Origin: Flavobacteriales bacterium
GTDB lineage: Bacteria > Bacteroidota > Bacteroidia > Flavobacteriales_D > Crocinitomicaceae
NCBI GenBank assembly: GCA_015665275.1
Contig: JADFAL010000042.1
Location: forward strand, 1-50,764
Reading direction: 5' to 3'
Length of the DNA stretch: 50,764 bases
In this document: positions 26,852 to 35,442 of the stretch, in pieces
Layout of the letters: every line of letters starts with the position of its first letter
How positions within the stretch are numbered: the first letter of the stretch is position 1
Position numbers and translations under genes: made by a program
The notes under the pieces: model-generated
The model's database searches: none
What the model saw: only the letters and a program-made list of their open reading frames with translations
Told to the model about the DNA's origin: nothing

Positions 26852-28381
26852 TTAGTGTTTGAAGTGACGGTTTCCTGTGAAAACCATCGCCATTTCGTTC
26901 TCGTTGCAGAAATCAATTGACAATTGATCTTTGATCGATCCACCTGGTTGAATTACTGCAGAAATTCCAGCTTCTTTTGCAATCTCCACGCAATCTGGGA
27001 AGGGGAAGAATGCATCCGATGACATTACTGCTCCGTTCAAATCAAACTCGAATGCGTTTGCCTTCTGAATAGCCTGGCGCAATGCATCTACGCGAGATGT
27101 TTGTCCGGTTCCGCTTGCCAACAATTGACCATCTTTCGCCAAAACAATTGTGTTAGACTTCGTATGTTTCACCAATTTGTTCGCAAACAACAAATCATCT
27201 ACTTCTGATGCTGTTGGTTGTTTGTTTGTTTTTGGCTCAAGGTGTGTTGCGTTTTCAGTAATCAAATCTTTATCCTGCTCTAACACACCGTTCAGTAAGC
27301 TGCGGAACTGGCGTGCTGGCAACGCTACTTCTTTCTGTACCAAGATGATTCGATTTTTCTTCTCTTTCAAAACTGTAAGAGCGTCATCATCATACGCAGG
27401 AGCAATTACCACTTCACAGAACAACATGTTGATTTCGTCAGCAGTTTCTTTATCGATGTTAGTATTGCTAATCAAAATTCCTCCGAAAGCACTTACAGGA
27501 TCTCCTGCTAGTGCGTCCATATATGCCTGTTTGATTGTTGAACGTGTTGCCAAACCACATGCATTGTTGTGCTTTAGAATCGCGAAAGTTGGATCGTCAT
27601 TCTTGAATTCAGACATCAAGTTTACCGCTGCATCTACATCCAAGAGGTTGTTGTACGATAATTCTTTTCCGTGCAATTTGTCGAACAAATCATCCATGTT
27701 CCCGTGGAAAATCCCTTTTTGATGTGGGTTTTCTCCGTAACGTAATACCTGTGCATTTGGAACGCTTTGCTTGAACACTTCTTCTTCTCCTTGATTGAAG
27801 TAGTTGAAGATGTGTGTGTCGTAGTGCGAAGAAACGTTGAACGCATCTCGGGCAAAATTCTTACGCTCTTCCATGCTAGTTGAACCTCCATTTTCCTGAA
27901 GTACGTTCAAGAAAGGTTCGTATTGGTTTTTCGAAGGAATTACAACCACATCTTTGTAGTTTTTCGCAGCAGCGCGAATCAAGGAAATTCCACCGATATC
28001 AATCTTCTCAATAATGGATGCGTGATCGCCACCAGAAGCAACAGTATCTTCAAAAGGGTACAAATCAACAATAACAACATCCAACGAAGGGATATCGTAT
28101 TCAGCAATTTGTGTTTGATCATCTGCCAAATCACGACGGTTCAATATTCCACCGAAAACTTTTGGATGCAAGGTTTTAACGCGACCTCCCAAAATTGACG
28201 GGTACGAAGTAAGATCTTCTACGCGTACTACTGGGATATCAAAAGATTCAATGAAAGCCTGTGTTCCGCCTGTTGAGTAAATAGTTACTCCATTCTTGTG
28301 AAGTTCTTTGATAATTGGTTCTAAACCTCCTTTGTCAAAAACGGAGATCAAAGCGGATTTAATTGCTTTGCGTTCGCTCAT
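26852..28381 (-). CDS. purH: Bifunctional AICAR transformylase / IMP cyclohydrolase
   Basis: Performs the last two steps of purine synthesis: formylation of AICAR and closure to IMP. It has 509 residues. The N-terminal cyclohydrolase domain has ALISVFDKGGLEPI, STGGTQAFIES and TLHPKVFGGILNRRD, and the transformylase domain has RYGENPHQKG, LKHNNACG and FPFPDCVEIAKEAGISAVIQPGG, the purH landmarks. The next gene in the transcription direction is mreB; this purH-mre linkage is a typical Bacteroidota order. Confidence 0.97.
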   Translation of the reverse strand: MSERKAIKSALISVFDKGGLEPIIKELHKNGVTIYSTGGTQAFIESFDIPVVRVEDLTSYPSILGGRVKTLHPKVFGGILNRRDLADDQTQIAEYDIPSLDVVIVDLYPFEDTVASGGDHASIIEKIDIGGISLIRAAAKNYKDVVVIPSKNQYEPFLNVLQENGGSTSMEERKNFARDAFNVSSHYDTHIFNYFNQGEEEVFKQSVPNAQVLRYGENPHQKGIFHGNMDDLFDKLHGKELSYNNLLDVDAAVNLMSEFKNDDPTFAILKHNNACGLATRSTIKQAYMDALAGDPVSAFGGILISNTNIDKETADEINMLFCEVVIAPAYDDDALTVLKEKKNRIILVQKEVALPARQFRSLLNGVLEQDKDLITENATHLEPKTNKQPTASEVDDLLFANKLVKHTKSNTIVLAKDGQLLASGTGQTSRVDALRQAIQKANAFEFDLNGAVMSSDAFFPFPDCVEIAKEAGISAVIQPGGSIKDQLSIDFCNENEMAMVFTGNRHFKH

Positions 28382-28415
28382 TTTGGTGCGTTTACGGTTA
28401 AAAAAATTGAAAGTG

Positions 28416-28423
28416 CAAAATTA
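28416..28423 (-). promoter_or_regulatory. Putative -7 element for purH
   Basis: TAATTTTG on the minus strand is a perfect -7 consensus match about 34 bases before the purH start. It may drive the whole purH-mre-PBP1A-scoA direction. Confidence 0.5.
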
Positions 28424-28539
28424 CGCGAAATGATTGGTTTGGGATGTAAATTTTTGTGAAGAGTTATTAACTGTTTTGCATAGGGCGTCAAGCGGAGCCG
28501 AGATGTACTCGTAACGGCGGAGTGGTGCGTTAATAATTG

Positions 28540-28559
28540 TACCGTATTTTACCGTAAAT
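28540..28559 (+). promoter_or_regulatory. Two direct TACCGTA repeats, 10-base period
   Basis: TACCGTATTT is followed directly by TACCGTAAAT, so the TACCGTA half-sites recur every 10 bases, the period of one helical turn. OmpR-type regulators bind direct repeats of this type. It lies about 84 bases upstream of the response regulator gene (28643) in the purH/response regulator divergent region. Same-type words (TTTACGGTA, 26823-26831; TTTACGGTT, 28391-28399) occur upstream of mreB and purH. Speculative. Confidence 0.3.
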
Positions 28560-28642
28560 AGTGCTGAATCACTGATGTTTTAAATAGCGTTTCTCGACTC
28601 CCCCTAACGTGTTAATCATTCATCATTTATTACATTTACATC

Positions 28643-29332
28643 ATGTATTCTATTTGTGTAGTTGAAGACGAAGCCGCATTGGCCGATATGGTTCGATTGA
28701 ACCTGGAATTGGAAGGGTACGTGGTTGAGGTGGTGTCTGACGGTGCCGAAGCGCTGGAAATCTTCAAACGACCTTTCGATTATGACCTCGTTCTTCTGGA
28801 TGTAATGCTTCCCAATGTCAGTGGCGTTGATTTGTGTCGTGTAATTCGAAAAACCTCTCAAGTTCCGGTTTTATTTCTTTCGGCGAAAGGGACTACAACC
28901 GATCGAATTGAAGGTTTGAAAGCAGGCGGGAACGATTATCTACCCAAACCTTTCGATCTGGAAGAAATGCTGCTTCGTGTTGCCATATTACTCAATGCCA
29001 ATGTGCAAAGTCCAGATATTGAATCCATGGAAGTTGGCGATTGTCACATCGATTTTAAAACCTTCGAAGTTTCCAACCACAAAACTGGGGCAACGACTAC
29101 GCTTTCCAAAAAAGAAGTGGCCTTACTTCAGTTATTCCAATTCAAAAAGGGAGAAGTGGTTTCGCGCACAGAGATTTTGGATAAAATTTGGGGAAAGGAT
29201 CAATTTCCAACAACCCGTACTATCGATAACTTTATATTGAACTTTCGGAAACTATTCGAAGAGAACCCTAAAGAACCAAGGTATTTTCACTCCGTAAGAG
29301 GCGTTGGGTACAAGTTCACTCCCGACGAGTAG
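28643..29332 (+). CDS. OmpR/PhoB-family response regulator
   Basis: A 229-residue regulator. The receiver domain has the acidic pair ED (9-10), phosphoacceptor Asp53 in LVLLDVMLP, Ser80 in LFLSAK and Lys102 in PKPFD. The C-terminal winged helix has SRTEILDKIWGK and TIDNFILNFRKLFEE, ending in RGVGYKFTPDE, the classic OmpR-type end. No histidine kinase gene is nearby, so its partner is unknown; the GAF kinase at 8939-10087 is a possible but unsupported partner. The divergent neighbour is purH. Confidence 0.95.
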   Translation: MYSICVVEDEAALADMVRLNLELEGYVVEVVSDGAEALEIFKRPFDYDLVLLDVMLPNVSGVDLCRVIRKTSQVPVLFLSAKGTTTDRIEGLKAGGNDYLPKPFDLEEMLLRVAILLNANVQSPDIESMEVGDCHIDFKTFEVSNHKTGATTTLSKKEVALLQLFQFKKGEVVSRTEILDKIWGKDQFPTTRTIDNFILNFRKLFEENPKEPRYFHSVRGVGYKFTPDE

Positions 29333-29406
29333 AACTTAGGTCGTTAAAAAAGGTTGTAATCCATTGGAAATCGGTAAAACCCACCATCTTGGGTAAAACA
29401 ATTTGC

Positions 29407-29414
29407 TACTTTTG
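29407..29414 (+). promoter_or_regulatory. Putative -7 element, near-leaderless, for dCMP deaminase gene
   Basis: TACTTTTG, perfect consensus, ends five bases before the ATG at 29420. Little or no untranslated leader is expected. Confidence 0.55.
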
Positions 29415-29419
29415 AATTT

Positions 29420-29860
29420 ATGCAAGGAACAAAAAGTTCGATCAAACAATTGCGTTACGACAAAGCCTATTTGCGTATGGCGTCTACTTGGGCAGAACTA
29501 TCTCATTGTACCAGAAAACAAGTCGGAGCGTTAATTGTTAAAGATGGCATGATCATCTCGGATGGATACAACGGAACTCCAAGTGGATTCGACAATTGTT
29601 GTGAGAATGAGGATGGTGATACGCATTGGTATGTGCTCCACGCCGAAGCGAATGCTATCTTGAAAGTGGCTAAGTCAACGCATAATTGTGAAGACGCAAC
29701 GTTGTATATTACATTGTCGCCGTGTAAAGATTGTAGCAAATTGATCGTCCAATCAGGGATCAGTCGCGTGGTATTTGTGAATGCATACAAAGACCAAAGC
29801 GGCGTTGATTTTTTGCGTCAGGCAGGCGTGAACGTAGAATTAATTGAAAACCCATTTTAA
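29420..29860 (+). CDS. dCMP deaminase family protein
   Basis: A zinc-dependent deaminase, 146 residues, converting dCMP to dUMP for dTMP synthesis. The zinc ligands and catalytic acid are seen in HAEANAI (His74, Glu76) and PCKDC (Cys102, Cys105). KQVGALIVKDGMIISDGYNGTPSGFDN is the substrate-loop region characteristic of ComEB/dCMP deaminases rather than tRNA-adenosine deaminases. Its stop overlaps the protease start by one base, so they are probably co-transcribed. A perfect -7 element lies five bases before its ATG. Confidence 0.92.
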   Translation: MQGTKSSIKQLRYDKAYLRMASTWAELSHCTRKQVGALIVKDGMIISDGYNGTPSGFDNCCENEDGDTHWYVLHAEANAILKVAKSTHNCEDATLYITLSPCKDCSKLIVQSGISRVVFVNAYKDQSGVDFLRQAGVNVELIENPF

Positions 29861-31443
29861 TGGAGAATAATAGTAAATCGTATTTGATTCCACTGATTGT
29901 TTCAGTTTCACTAGCCGTGGGATTGTTGATTGGTGGTCGACTAAATCCGGCACCCAGTGAGGAACAATTCTCATATCAAGGTTCGCACACACGCAAGCTG
30001 CAGGACATTATGCATCTCATTGACAAGAGATATGTGGATTCTGTAGATGTGGAAGATTTATTCGAACAGACGGTTACCGATATGTTGCACCGACTGGATC
30101 CACACAGTAATTATATTTCTGCAGAAGAGCTCAAAGCGGTTAATGAAGGAATTAAAGGCGAATTTGGAGGTGTTGGTATCCGATTCTTCATCATTCGTGA
30201 TACCGTTTGTATTACTAATGTAGTGAGTGGATCGCCTTCTGAAAGCTCAGGCTTACAAGCGGGAGATAAAATTGTGAAAGTCAATGGAAAGAACATTGCA
30301 AGCAACGGCATTACCAACAGTAAAGTGCAAAAGTTATTGAAGGGAACGCGGGGAACAGATGTAAAGGTTCAGTTGTGGCGCAATGGAAAACGCATAGATA
30401 AAACAATTACACGAGGTTCGATTCCGTTGAATTCGGTAACAGCAAGTTACATGATCGACAACGAGACGGGATTCATTAGAATTGCATCTTTTTCTCAAAA
30501 TACAGCCGTAGAATTCCTAAGTGCTGCTTCACAATTGAAGAGTTCAGGAATGAAAAAAATGATACTTGACTTGAGAGGAAATCCGGGTGGAGTGCTATCA
30601 GCGGCGGTGAAAATCGCAGACGAATTCTTACCAGGAGGATTGAAAATTGTTGAAACCAAAGGTAAGAGTGTCAAAGACGAAGTGTACCGATCTACACCGA
30701 ACGGAATTCTGAAAGACGTGAAGCTTGCAGTATTGATCAACTCGAACAGCGCTTCTGCATCGGAAATTTTGGCTGGAGCGATTCAAGACAACGATCGCGG
30801 AACCATTATCGGGCGCCGATCATTCGGAAAAGGGCTAGTACAACAGGATACAAAATTACGCGACGGAAGTAACATTCGATTGACCATTGCACGCTATTAC
30901 ACACCTTTAGGAAGATGTGTGCAACGTCCGTATTCGGAGGGGAACGATGCATATATAAATGATATTACCGAGCGCATGGACAATGGAGAACTCTACGAAA
31001 TAGATTCCAGCATTTTTGTCGATTCCTTAAAGTTCGTTACGAAGAAAGGAAAGGTTGTGTATGGCGGTGGTGGGATTATGCCAGACGTTTTCGTTCCGTT
31101 CGATTCTACCGGAGGCAGCTGGTACTACACCCGATTAAATGTAAGTCCAGTGTTCAATTCCTTTGCTTTTGATTACGTTAGCAATAAGCGTAGCAAGTGG
31201 AAAAGTGCTAGGGATTTCTCCCGTTCATTTAAAGTGACTGAGAGTGTTCTTCGCCAGTTTGCTCAATTTGCTGAAAATGAATATAGCATTTCTCGAGATG
31301 GCGATGGGATGGCAAGAAGTAAGACGCGCATCAAGCATGCAATTAAGACGGAAATTGCCCGTCAATTGTGGTTGGAAGAGGGCGTTTTCGTTGTTCGGGA
31401 TGACTTTGATAAGGAAGTGATCCAAGCGCTAAAAGAACTGTAA
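29860..31443 (+). CDS. S41-family carboxyl-terminal protease (CtpA type)
   Basis: A 527-residue membrane-anchored serine protease. An N-terminal helix (about residues 8-25, LIPLIVSVSLAVGLLIGG) should be a membrane anchor, followed by a PDZ domain at about 95-180 (GVGIRFF, SPSESSGLQAGDKIVKVNGK) and the S41 core LRGNPGGVL with the Ser/Lys pair in SASASEILAGAIQ and RRSFGKGLVQQ. It would cut proteins in the periplasm. It is translationally coupled to the dCMP deaminase gene by one base. Substrates cannot be inferred. Confidence 0.93.
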   Translation: MENNSKSYLIPLIVSVSLAVGLLIGGRLNPAPSEEQFSYQGSHTRKLQDIMHLIDKRYVDSVDVEDLFEQTVTDMLHRLDPHSNYISAEELKAVNEGIKGEFGGVGIRFFIIRDTVCITNVVSGSPSESSGLQAGDKIVKVNGKNIASNGITNSKVQKLLKGTRGTDVKVQLWRNGKRIDKTITRGSIPLNSVTASYMIDNETGFIRIASFSQNTAVEFLSAASQLKSSGMKKMILDLRGNPGGVLSAAVKIADEFLPGGLKIVETKGKSVKDEVYRSTPNGILKDVKLAVLINSNSASASEILAGAIQDNDRGTIIGRRSFGKGLVQQDTKLRDGSNIRLTIARYYTPLGRCVQRPYSEGNDAYINDITERMDNGELYEIDSSIFVDSLKFVTKKGKVVYGGGGIMPDVFVPFDSTGGSWYYTRLNVSPVFNSFAFDYVSNKRSKWKSARDFSRSFKVTESVLRQFAQFAENEYSISRDGDGMARSKTRIKHAIKTEIARQLWLEEGVFVVRDDFDKEVIQALKEL

Positions 31444-31495
31444 ATGAATGCAGGTGGCGCATTTAAAATTTGGTATTTTTAAATCAAATTGATGC

Positions 31496-33079
31496 ATGGC
31501 ACGCTGGATTTCACTTTCTAATTTCAAAGATTTATACGCAAAGGAAACCGATTTGCTTTCCTCGGAGGCACATGCTGGTTTTCTAAATCGATTGCAATCG
31601 GAAGAGGGCGATGCGATCCGAGAAAAAGAAGGAATTGATCGAAACGATTTTCTACAGTTTGTAGCGTCTATTCAATCGCCGGAAGCCATCGTATTTCATG
31701 GATGGGTGCAGCAGTCAAGAACGTTGTCAAAAACCTTGGTGGAGCGGAAAGTCTTTGGGATGTTTCGCGATGACCATAAAGTACTGAGTCATACTTTCGC
31801 TCCAAAATTCAAGCAATTTATTGCTCCTTTTTTGGCCCCCATTTTATTGCGCGAAATCCCCTCGAACATCGAGCAACTTACAAGCTTTTACTCGTTCTGT
31901 CCATTGTTGGACGATGATACCAGAGCTACTATAGAAATGCAGTTGTTCAAGCCCGTTCGCTCCAAGTTGGAGCTTCTTTCTGAAGCGGATACCCTGTCGA
32001 ATGAGCAAGCGCTAATCAATGCCGTAACGCCGTTGTGTTCCGATGCATTTATTGAATCCATGAATTATCTATCCAAGCGATCTTACGCTTTAAACATGGA
32101 ATATGTGGATCGCATTATGGAAGCAATACATGCTCCTTCGTGCACCGTTCGGTTTGCCAATTGGATTCTGAAACAGATGGAGCGCCTGGAACTCAATAAA
32201 GAACACCAATTAAAGCTGTACAATCTCCGAAAGGATCTTGCTGCCGGAAAGTTGCAGGTAAAGAAATTGGAGTCGGCAAAAACAGGTCTCCGAATCCGCC
32301 CTATTCTTATGGGAATCCTCATTTTACTCGTAGTGGGAGCAGGAATTTATTTGCTCATTGCCAAACCGTTTAGAAAGGCAGATGTATACCATGCTTATGA
32401 TAGCGCCAATGCTGATTTCACTGACGAGGAATTGGCGATGATTGATTCGTTAACAACCGTAATTGATGATGAGTCGTTCATGGAAGGGCGCATGATAGAT
32501 CCGAATATTATTATTCAAAGTGGAACGCAGATTTCGCTCCGTGACCCTTTCAAAACATCTTTGATGGAAGAAATCTTTTCGGATGTGAATAAGGATGTGA
32601 CTCTGAAAGAGAATTACTACGAGGATAGTTGTGCAACGGAAGTAGATTTTGTCCGGTATCCAGGAGTGAAAGATTTGGCGACAAGATCGGGCATAAAAAC
32701 AGTAGAGTTCCGAAACAGTAGCGATTATGATATCATCGTTTATGTGAGTAACAACAAAGTTTCGGGATCGGTGTATTCGATGATCGTTCGATACGGAATG
32801 ACCACAACTTTTAAGATGAATGTCGGGGATGTGCTTACTACTGTTGCAGGAGAAGAATTTGTGACTTTCGTGCCGCCGGTTGGTAGTTTTCAAGAGGAAA
32901 AGCCCTCTAAGAAATTCCGTTATCATTTCTGTAGTACGGACGAGAACTATTTTGAGTCGATTAACACCTCGTTGCAATTGAAGTCTACCAATCGTTCACG
33001 CATTAAATTCATGGTTTCAGGAAGTTCCGTTTCTACCTATCAACTGATGGACGTGCACGGAGTGGCTGAGGCGTATTAG
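31496..33079 (+). CDS. Single-pass membrane protein, unknown function
   Basis: A 527-residue protein of no family I recognise. Residues 1-260 are helix-rich and cytoplasmic, with a likely coiled-coil around 240-262 (LRKDLAAGKLQVKKLESAK). One membrane span at about residues 268-289 (RPILMGILILLVVGAGIYLL) is followed by a periplasmic region with many strands and several aromatic residues. There is no signal peptide. It sits between the S41 protease and the DUF4286-like gene, on the same strand. Start ATG at 31496; a TATTTTTAAATC tract precedes it. Confidence 0.6.
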   Translation: MARWISLSNFKDLYAKETDLLSSEAHAGFLNRLQSEEGDAIREKEGIDRNDFLQFVASIQSPEAIVFHGWVQQSRTLSKTLVERKVFGMFRDDHKVLSHTFAPKFKQFIAPFLAPILLREIPSNIEQLTSFYSFCPLLDDDTRATIEMQLFKPVRSKLELLSEADTLSNEQALINAVTPLCSDAFIESMNYLSKRSYALNMEYVDRIMEAIHAPSCTVRFANWILKQMERLELNKEHQLKLYNLRKDLAAGKLQVKKLESAKTGLRIRPILMGILILLVVGAGIYLLIAKPFRKADVYHAYDSANADFTDEELAMIDSLTTVIDDESFMEGRMIDPNIIIQSGTQISLRDPFKTSLMEEIFSDVNKDVTLKENYYEDSCATEVDFVRYPGVKDLATRSGIKTVEFRNSSDYDIIVYVSNNKVSGSVYSMIVRYGMTTTFKMNVGDVLTTVAGEEFVTFVPPVGSFQEEKPSKKFRYHFCSTDENYFESINTSLQLKSTNRSRIKFMVSGSSVSTYQLMDVHGVAEAY

Positions 33080-33164
33080 ATAATTGGATTGGATAAATAT
33101 CCCGGATAGATGGGATGACGGAATGAATCCAATGGGTCTCATCTTTCTGTCTAATCTTAAATCG

Positions 33165-33172
33165 TAAATTCG
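33165..33172 (+). promoter_or_regulatory. Near -7 element before the DUF4286-like gene
   Basis: TAAATTCG matches the consensus at seven of eight bases and ends four bases before the ATG at 33177. Consistent with a near-leaderless transcript. Confidence 0.4.
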
Positions 33173-33176
33173 CACC

Positions 33177-33491
33177 ATGATTCTATATAATGTTACCGTA
33201 AGTATTGATGAAAGCGCCGAGAAAGATTGGCTGGATTGGATGCGTTCTAAGCACATTCCAGATGTTATCGCAACAGGCTGTTTCATAGAAGGACGTCTTT
33301 CCCGAATCCATGCAGAAGAACAAGGGGGATTATCGTACGCTGTTTCTTACGTAGCCTTGAGTCAGGAAAAATTTGACACGTATCAGGCGAATCACGCCGC
33401 TGCGTTGCAAAAGGAACATACGGAAAGATACAGCGGTCGGTTTGCGGCATTTCGCACTATGATGACCATTGTGGAAGAGTTCAAGGTATGA
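33177..33491 (+). CDS. DUF4286-family small protein
   Basis: A 104-residue protein starting MILYNVTVSIDESAEKDWL and ending MMTIVEEFKV, resembling the DUF4286 family common in Bacteroidota. It has the ferredoxin-like shape suggested by alternating strands and helices. The function is not known. The gene overlaps rsmA by four bases (ATGA at 33488), an arrangement common in Bacteroidota, so co-expression with rsmA is likely. Confidence 0.85.
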   Translation: MILYNVTVSIDESAEKDWLDWMRSKHIPDVIATGCFIEGRLSRIHAEEQGGLSYAVSYVALSQEKFDTYQANHAAALQKEHTERYSGRFAAFRTMMTIVEEFKV

Positions 33492-34276
33492 GCGTTCGAG
33501 CAAAGAAACATCTGGGGCAACATTTCCTCACAGACAAGAATATCTGTCGAAAAATAGCCGAACAATATAGTGCCAATAACGATTGTCGTCGTGTTCTGGA
33601 AATTGGACCGGGGATGGGTGCTTTGACTGATTTTTTGGTGGAGCGTGATTTGGAAACTTGGGTCATGGAAATTGACACCGAAAGCATTGAATATTTGCGG
33701 AAGAACAAATTTGTGCCTTCTGAGAGAATTCTCGAGGCGGACTTTTTGAAAACAGATTTGCAACAGCACATGGGAACCGAACCCTTCGGGGTGGTTGGGA
33801 ATTTCCCGTATAATATTTCGTCTCAAATACTCTTTAAATGTTTGGAGCATCGCAATCAGGTTCCAGAGATAATGGGCATGTTTCAGAAGGAAGTAGCCGA
33901 GCGCGTTGCTGAGAAACCAGGCAGTAAACAGTACGGAATTTTAAGTGTTTTGCTGCAGGCATACTACGACATTGAGTATTGTTTTACAGTTGACGAGCAC
34001 GTGTTCAATCCGCCACCAAAGGTGAAGTCTGGAGTGATTCGCTGTACCAGAAATGATAGAGAAAGCTTACCATGCGATGAGAAACTGTTCAAGCAAATCA
34101 TTAAAATGTGTTTTAATCAGCGTCGAAAAACCATTCGAAATGGACTCAAACCACTGATTAAAGGAAAGGGTTTTGAGCATGAGTATTTAACGCTTCGTCC
34201 GGAGGTGTTAGGTGTGGAGCAGTTTATTGAATTGACGCAGGCGGTTGAGGAAATTCTTACTGCAGATAATGAATAA
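33488..34276 (+). CDS. rsmA: 16S rRNA (adenine1518/1519-N6) dimethyltransferase
   Basis: Also called KsgA; dimethylates two adenines at the 3' end of 16S rRNA during small-subunit maturation. The 262-residue length fits. The SAM-binding motif is LEIGPGMGALTDFL, the N-terminal KKHLGQHFLTDKNI is the KsgA start and the catalytic VGNFPYNISSQILFK (NxPY type, F variant usual in Bacteroidota) is present. The four-base overlap with the DUF4286-like gene suggests coupling. Confidence 0.96.
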   Translation: MSVRAKKHLGQHFLTDKNICRKIAEQYSANNDCRRVLEIGPGMGALTDFLVERDLETWVMEIDTESIEYLRKNKFVPSERILEADFLKTDLQQHMGTEPFGVVGNFPYNISSQILFKCLEHRNQVPEIMGMFQKEVAERVAEKPGSKQYGILSVLLQAYYDIEYCFTVDEHVFNPPPKVKSGVIRCTRNDRESLPCDEKLFKQIIKMCFNQRRKTIRNGLKPLIKGKGFEHEYLTLRPEVLGVEQFIELTQAVEEILTADNE

Positions 34277-34414
34277 GGAATAAGCAAGAGTGTAGCTTTG
34301 ACCTCTGGAGGAAGTAGCGGAAGCTAACACCGAGGCTGAGCTATTCGAGTGAAACCGGCGAAGGACAATAATCACTTTTCACTTTCAGTCTTAAGCTTCC
34401 AACCTTTATCCCCT
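34277..34414. other. Short spacer after rsmA
   Basis: About 138 bp between convergent genes. It carries a stem-like section (AGCTTTGACCTCTGGAGG, with TAACACCGAGGCTGAGCTA) that could fold, but no defined RNA gene or repeat was recognised. Confidence 0.35.
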
Positions 34415-34822
34415 TTACCAATTCTGATATTTGATTTTCAGGCGATCGTCTCGCATTTTTGATCTTCGGAGAGTATTCCATCCCCAGATGGTCATGAACA
34501 TTCCAGCTGCTACCGCACCATACAACAAGATAGAGATACCCCTAACCGGGAAAAAACCAAGTGCAAATAGAAGGTTTACGGTTATCATCATAACGGTAAT
34601 AACAATTCCTCGGCTGAAACTTCTCTTTGCTCGTTTAAGTTCCGTTTGATGCAATTGTTCTCGTTCCCATTCGTCTATAAATTCGACTAGAATTTCGTGA
34701 ATCTGATCCACGTCTTTTCCAATATTCTGCAAACACTTTTCGATGGATTTAGAGTCTAAGGTTCCATTATTTCGTTGGGTCAAGTAATCGAGTAAGATGT
34801 CGTAAGTACTTTCTTTTCTCAT
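34415..34822 (-). CDS. Two-helix membrane protein, unknown function
   Basis: A 135-residue protein. Its N-terminal half is soluble and helical (YDILLDYLTQRNNGTL, then DQIHEILVEFIDEWER), followed by two hydrophobic segments at about 72-92 and 96-115 and a basic tail. The N-terminal half may bind a partner. No family recognised. The gene sits alone, with palindromic repeat copy 2 (34844-34869) just upstream of its start. Confidence 0.6.
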   Translation of the reverse strand: MRKESTYDILLDYLTQRNNGTLDSKSIEKCLQNIGKDVDQIHEILVEFIDEWEREQLHQTELKRAKRSFSRGIVITVMMITVNLLFALGFFPVRGISILLYGAVAAGMFMTIWGWNTLRRSKMRDDRLKIKYQNW

Positions 34823-34843
34823 TATCAGGTGATTGCGGAAAAA

Positions 34844-34869
34844 TGGAATATCGGAATATTCCGATTAAG
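34844..34869. repeat. Palindromic repeat, copy 2 (ATCGGAATATTCCGAT)
   Basis: Core palindrome at 34850-34865, with TGGAAT before and TAAG after. It is near-identical to the reverse complement of 7868-7893. It is in the 5' region of the gene ending at 34822. Confidence 0.7.
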
Positions 34870-35066
34870 AAGTATTCAAATATATTGGAATTGCCAATAA
34901 AAACCGCTATTTTACAGTTAATTCTCGTCAACCATACAAAAAGAGCTTTAACCTTCCAACGCTCGTCCCTCCTCATTTGGAATGGTTCTAAAACAGCAAC
35001 AATTCCTCTCAAACCCATCGCCGAACGGAAAAAATTGATTTAATTTGTGTCAGATAAAACTAAGAC

Positions 35067-35264
35067 ATGACACTTTACGATCTTTTTTGGGGAATAGGAG
35101 ACTTTTTATATTGGACATTCCAATTGCTACAGAATGATTTCTGGCTAACGTCTTTTGTAAACTACGGCGCTATCCTTTTAGGATTTGGAGGTTTGCTGTA
35201 TTGGTTGAACTTGCAAAAGAAATTCAACGCACAAGCAGAGAGCGATCCGAATCAGTTGAAGTAA
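35067..35264 (+). CDS. Small membrane protein (DUF6341-like, tentative)
   Basis: A 65-residue protein with one amphipathic N-terminal part (LFWGIGDFLYWTFQLL) and one clear hydrophobic segment at about 33-48 (NYGAILLGFGGLLYWL), then a charged tail. Small proteins of this pattern are conserved in Flavobacteriia as DUF6341; the match is by memory of the pattern and is uncertain. A terminator at 35285-35321 follows directly, confirming a transcript end. Confidence 0.55.
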   Translation: MTLYDLFWGIGDFLYWTFQLLQNDFWLTSFVNYGAILLGFGGLLYWLNLQKKFNAQAESDPNQLK

Positions 35265-35284
35265 TCGTAAAGAAACCATATTTG

Positions 35285-35321
35285 AACCCTAACATCTATC
35301 CAGATCGTTAGGGTTTTTTTT
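35285..35321 (+). terminator. Rho-independent terminator
   Basis: The stem AACCCTAAC pairs with GTTAGGGTT, with an inner ATCT/AGAT pair, followed by TTTTTTTT. It lies about 20 bp after the small membrane protein and isolates the ispD promoter region. Confidence 0.85.
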
Positions 35322-35374
35322 GATTCATTTTTTGGGAAAGAGATTTGGTTCACACAAAGGTAAAAGCCATTTAA

Positions 35375-35398
35375 CTTTATAACCATTTGGTTATAAAG
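35375..35398 (+). promoter_or_regulatory. Perfect palindrome upstream of ispD (putative operator)
   Basis: CTTTATAACC and GGTTATAAAG are exact inverted arms around ATTT (24 bases). It is followed by GAATAT, and the same arrangement, including this GAATAT, is found upstream of ribE (42130-42153, minus strand). The 32-base gap to the ispD -7 element places it around -68 to -45. The AACCATTTGGTT core resembles winged-helix (ArsR-like) operators by my recollection; the regulator is unknown. Confidence 0.6.
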
Positions 35399-35430
35399 GA
35401 ATATTGACATAGGCCATTGAAAAGAAACCC

Positions 35431-35438
35431 TAATTTTG
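35431..35438 (+). promoter_or_regulatory. Putative -7 element, near-leaderless, for ispD
   Basis: TAATTTTG, perfect consensus, four bases (CGAC) before the ispD ATG at 35443. Transcription should begin near the start codon. Confidence 0.6.
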
Positions 35439-35442
35439 CGAC

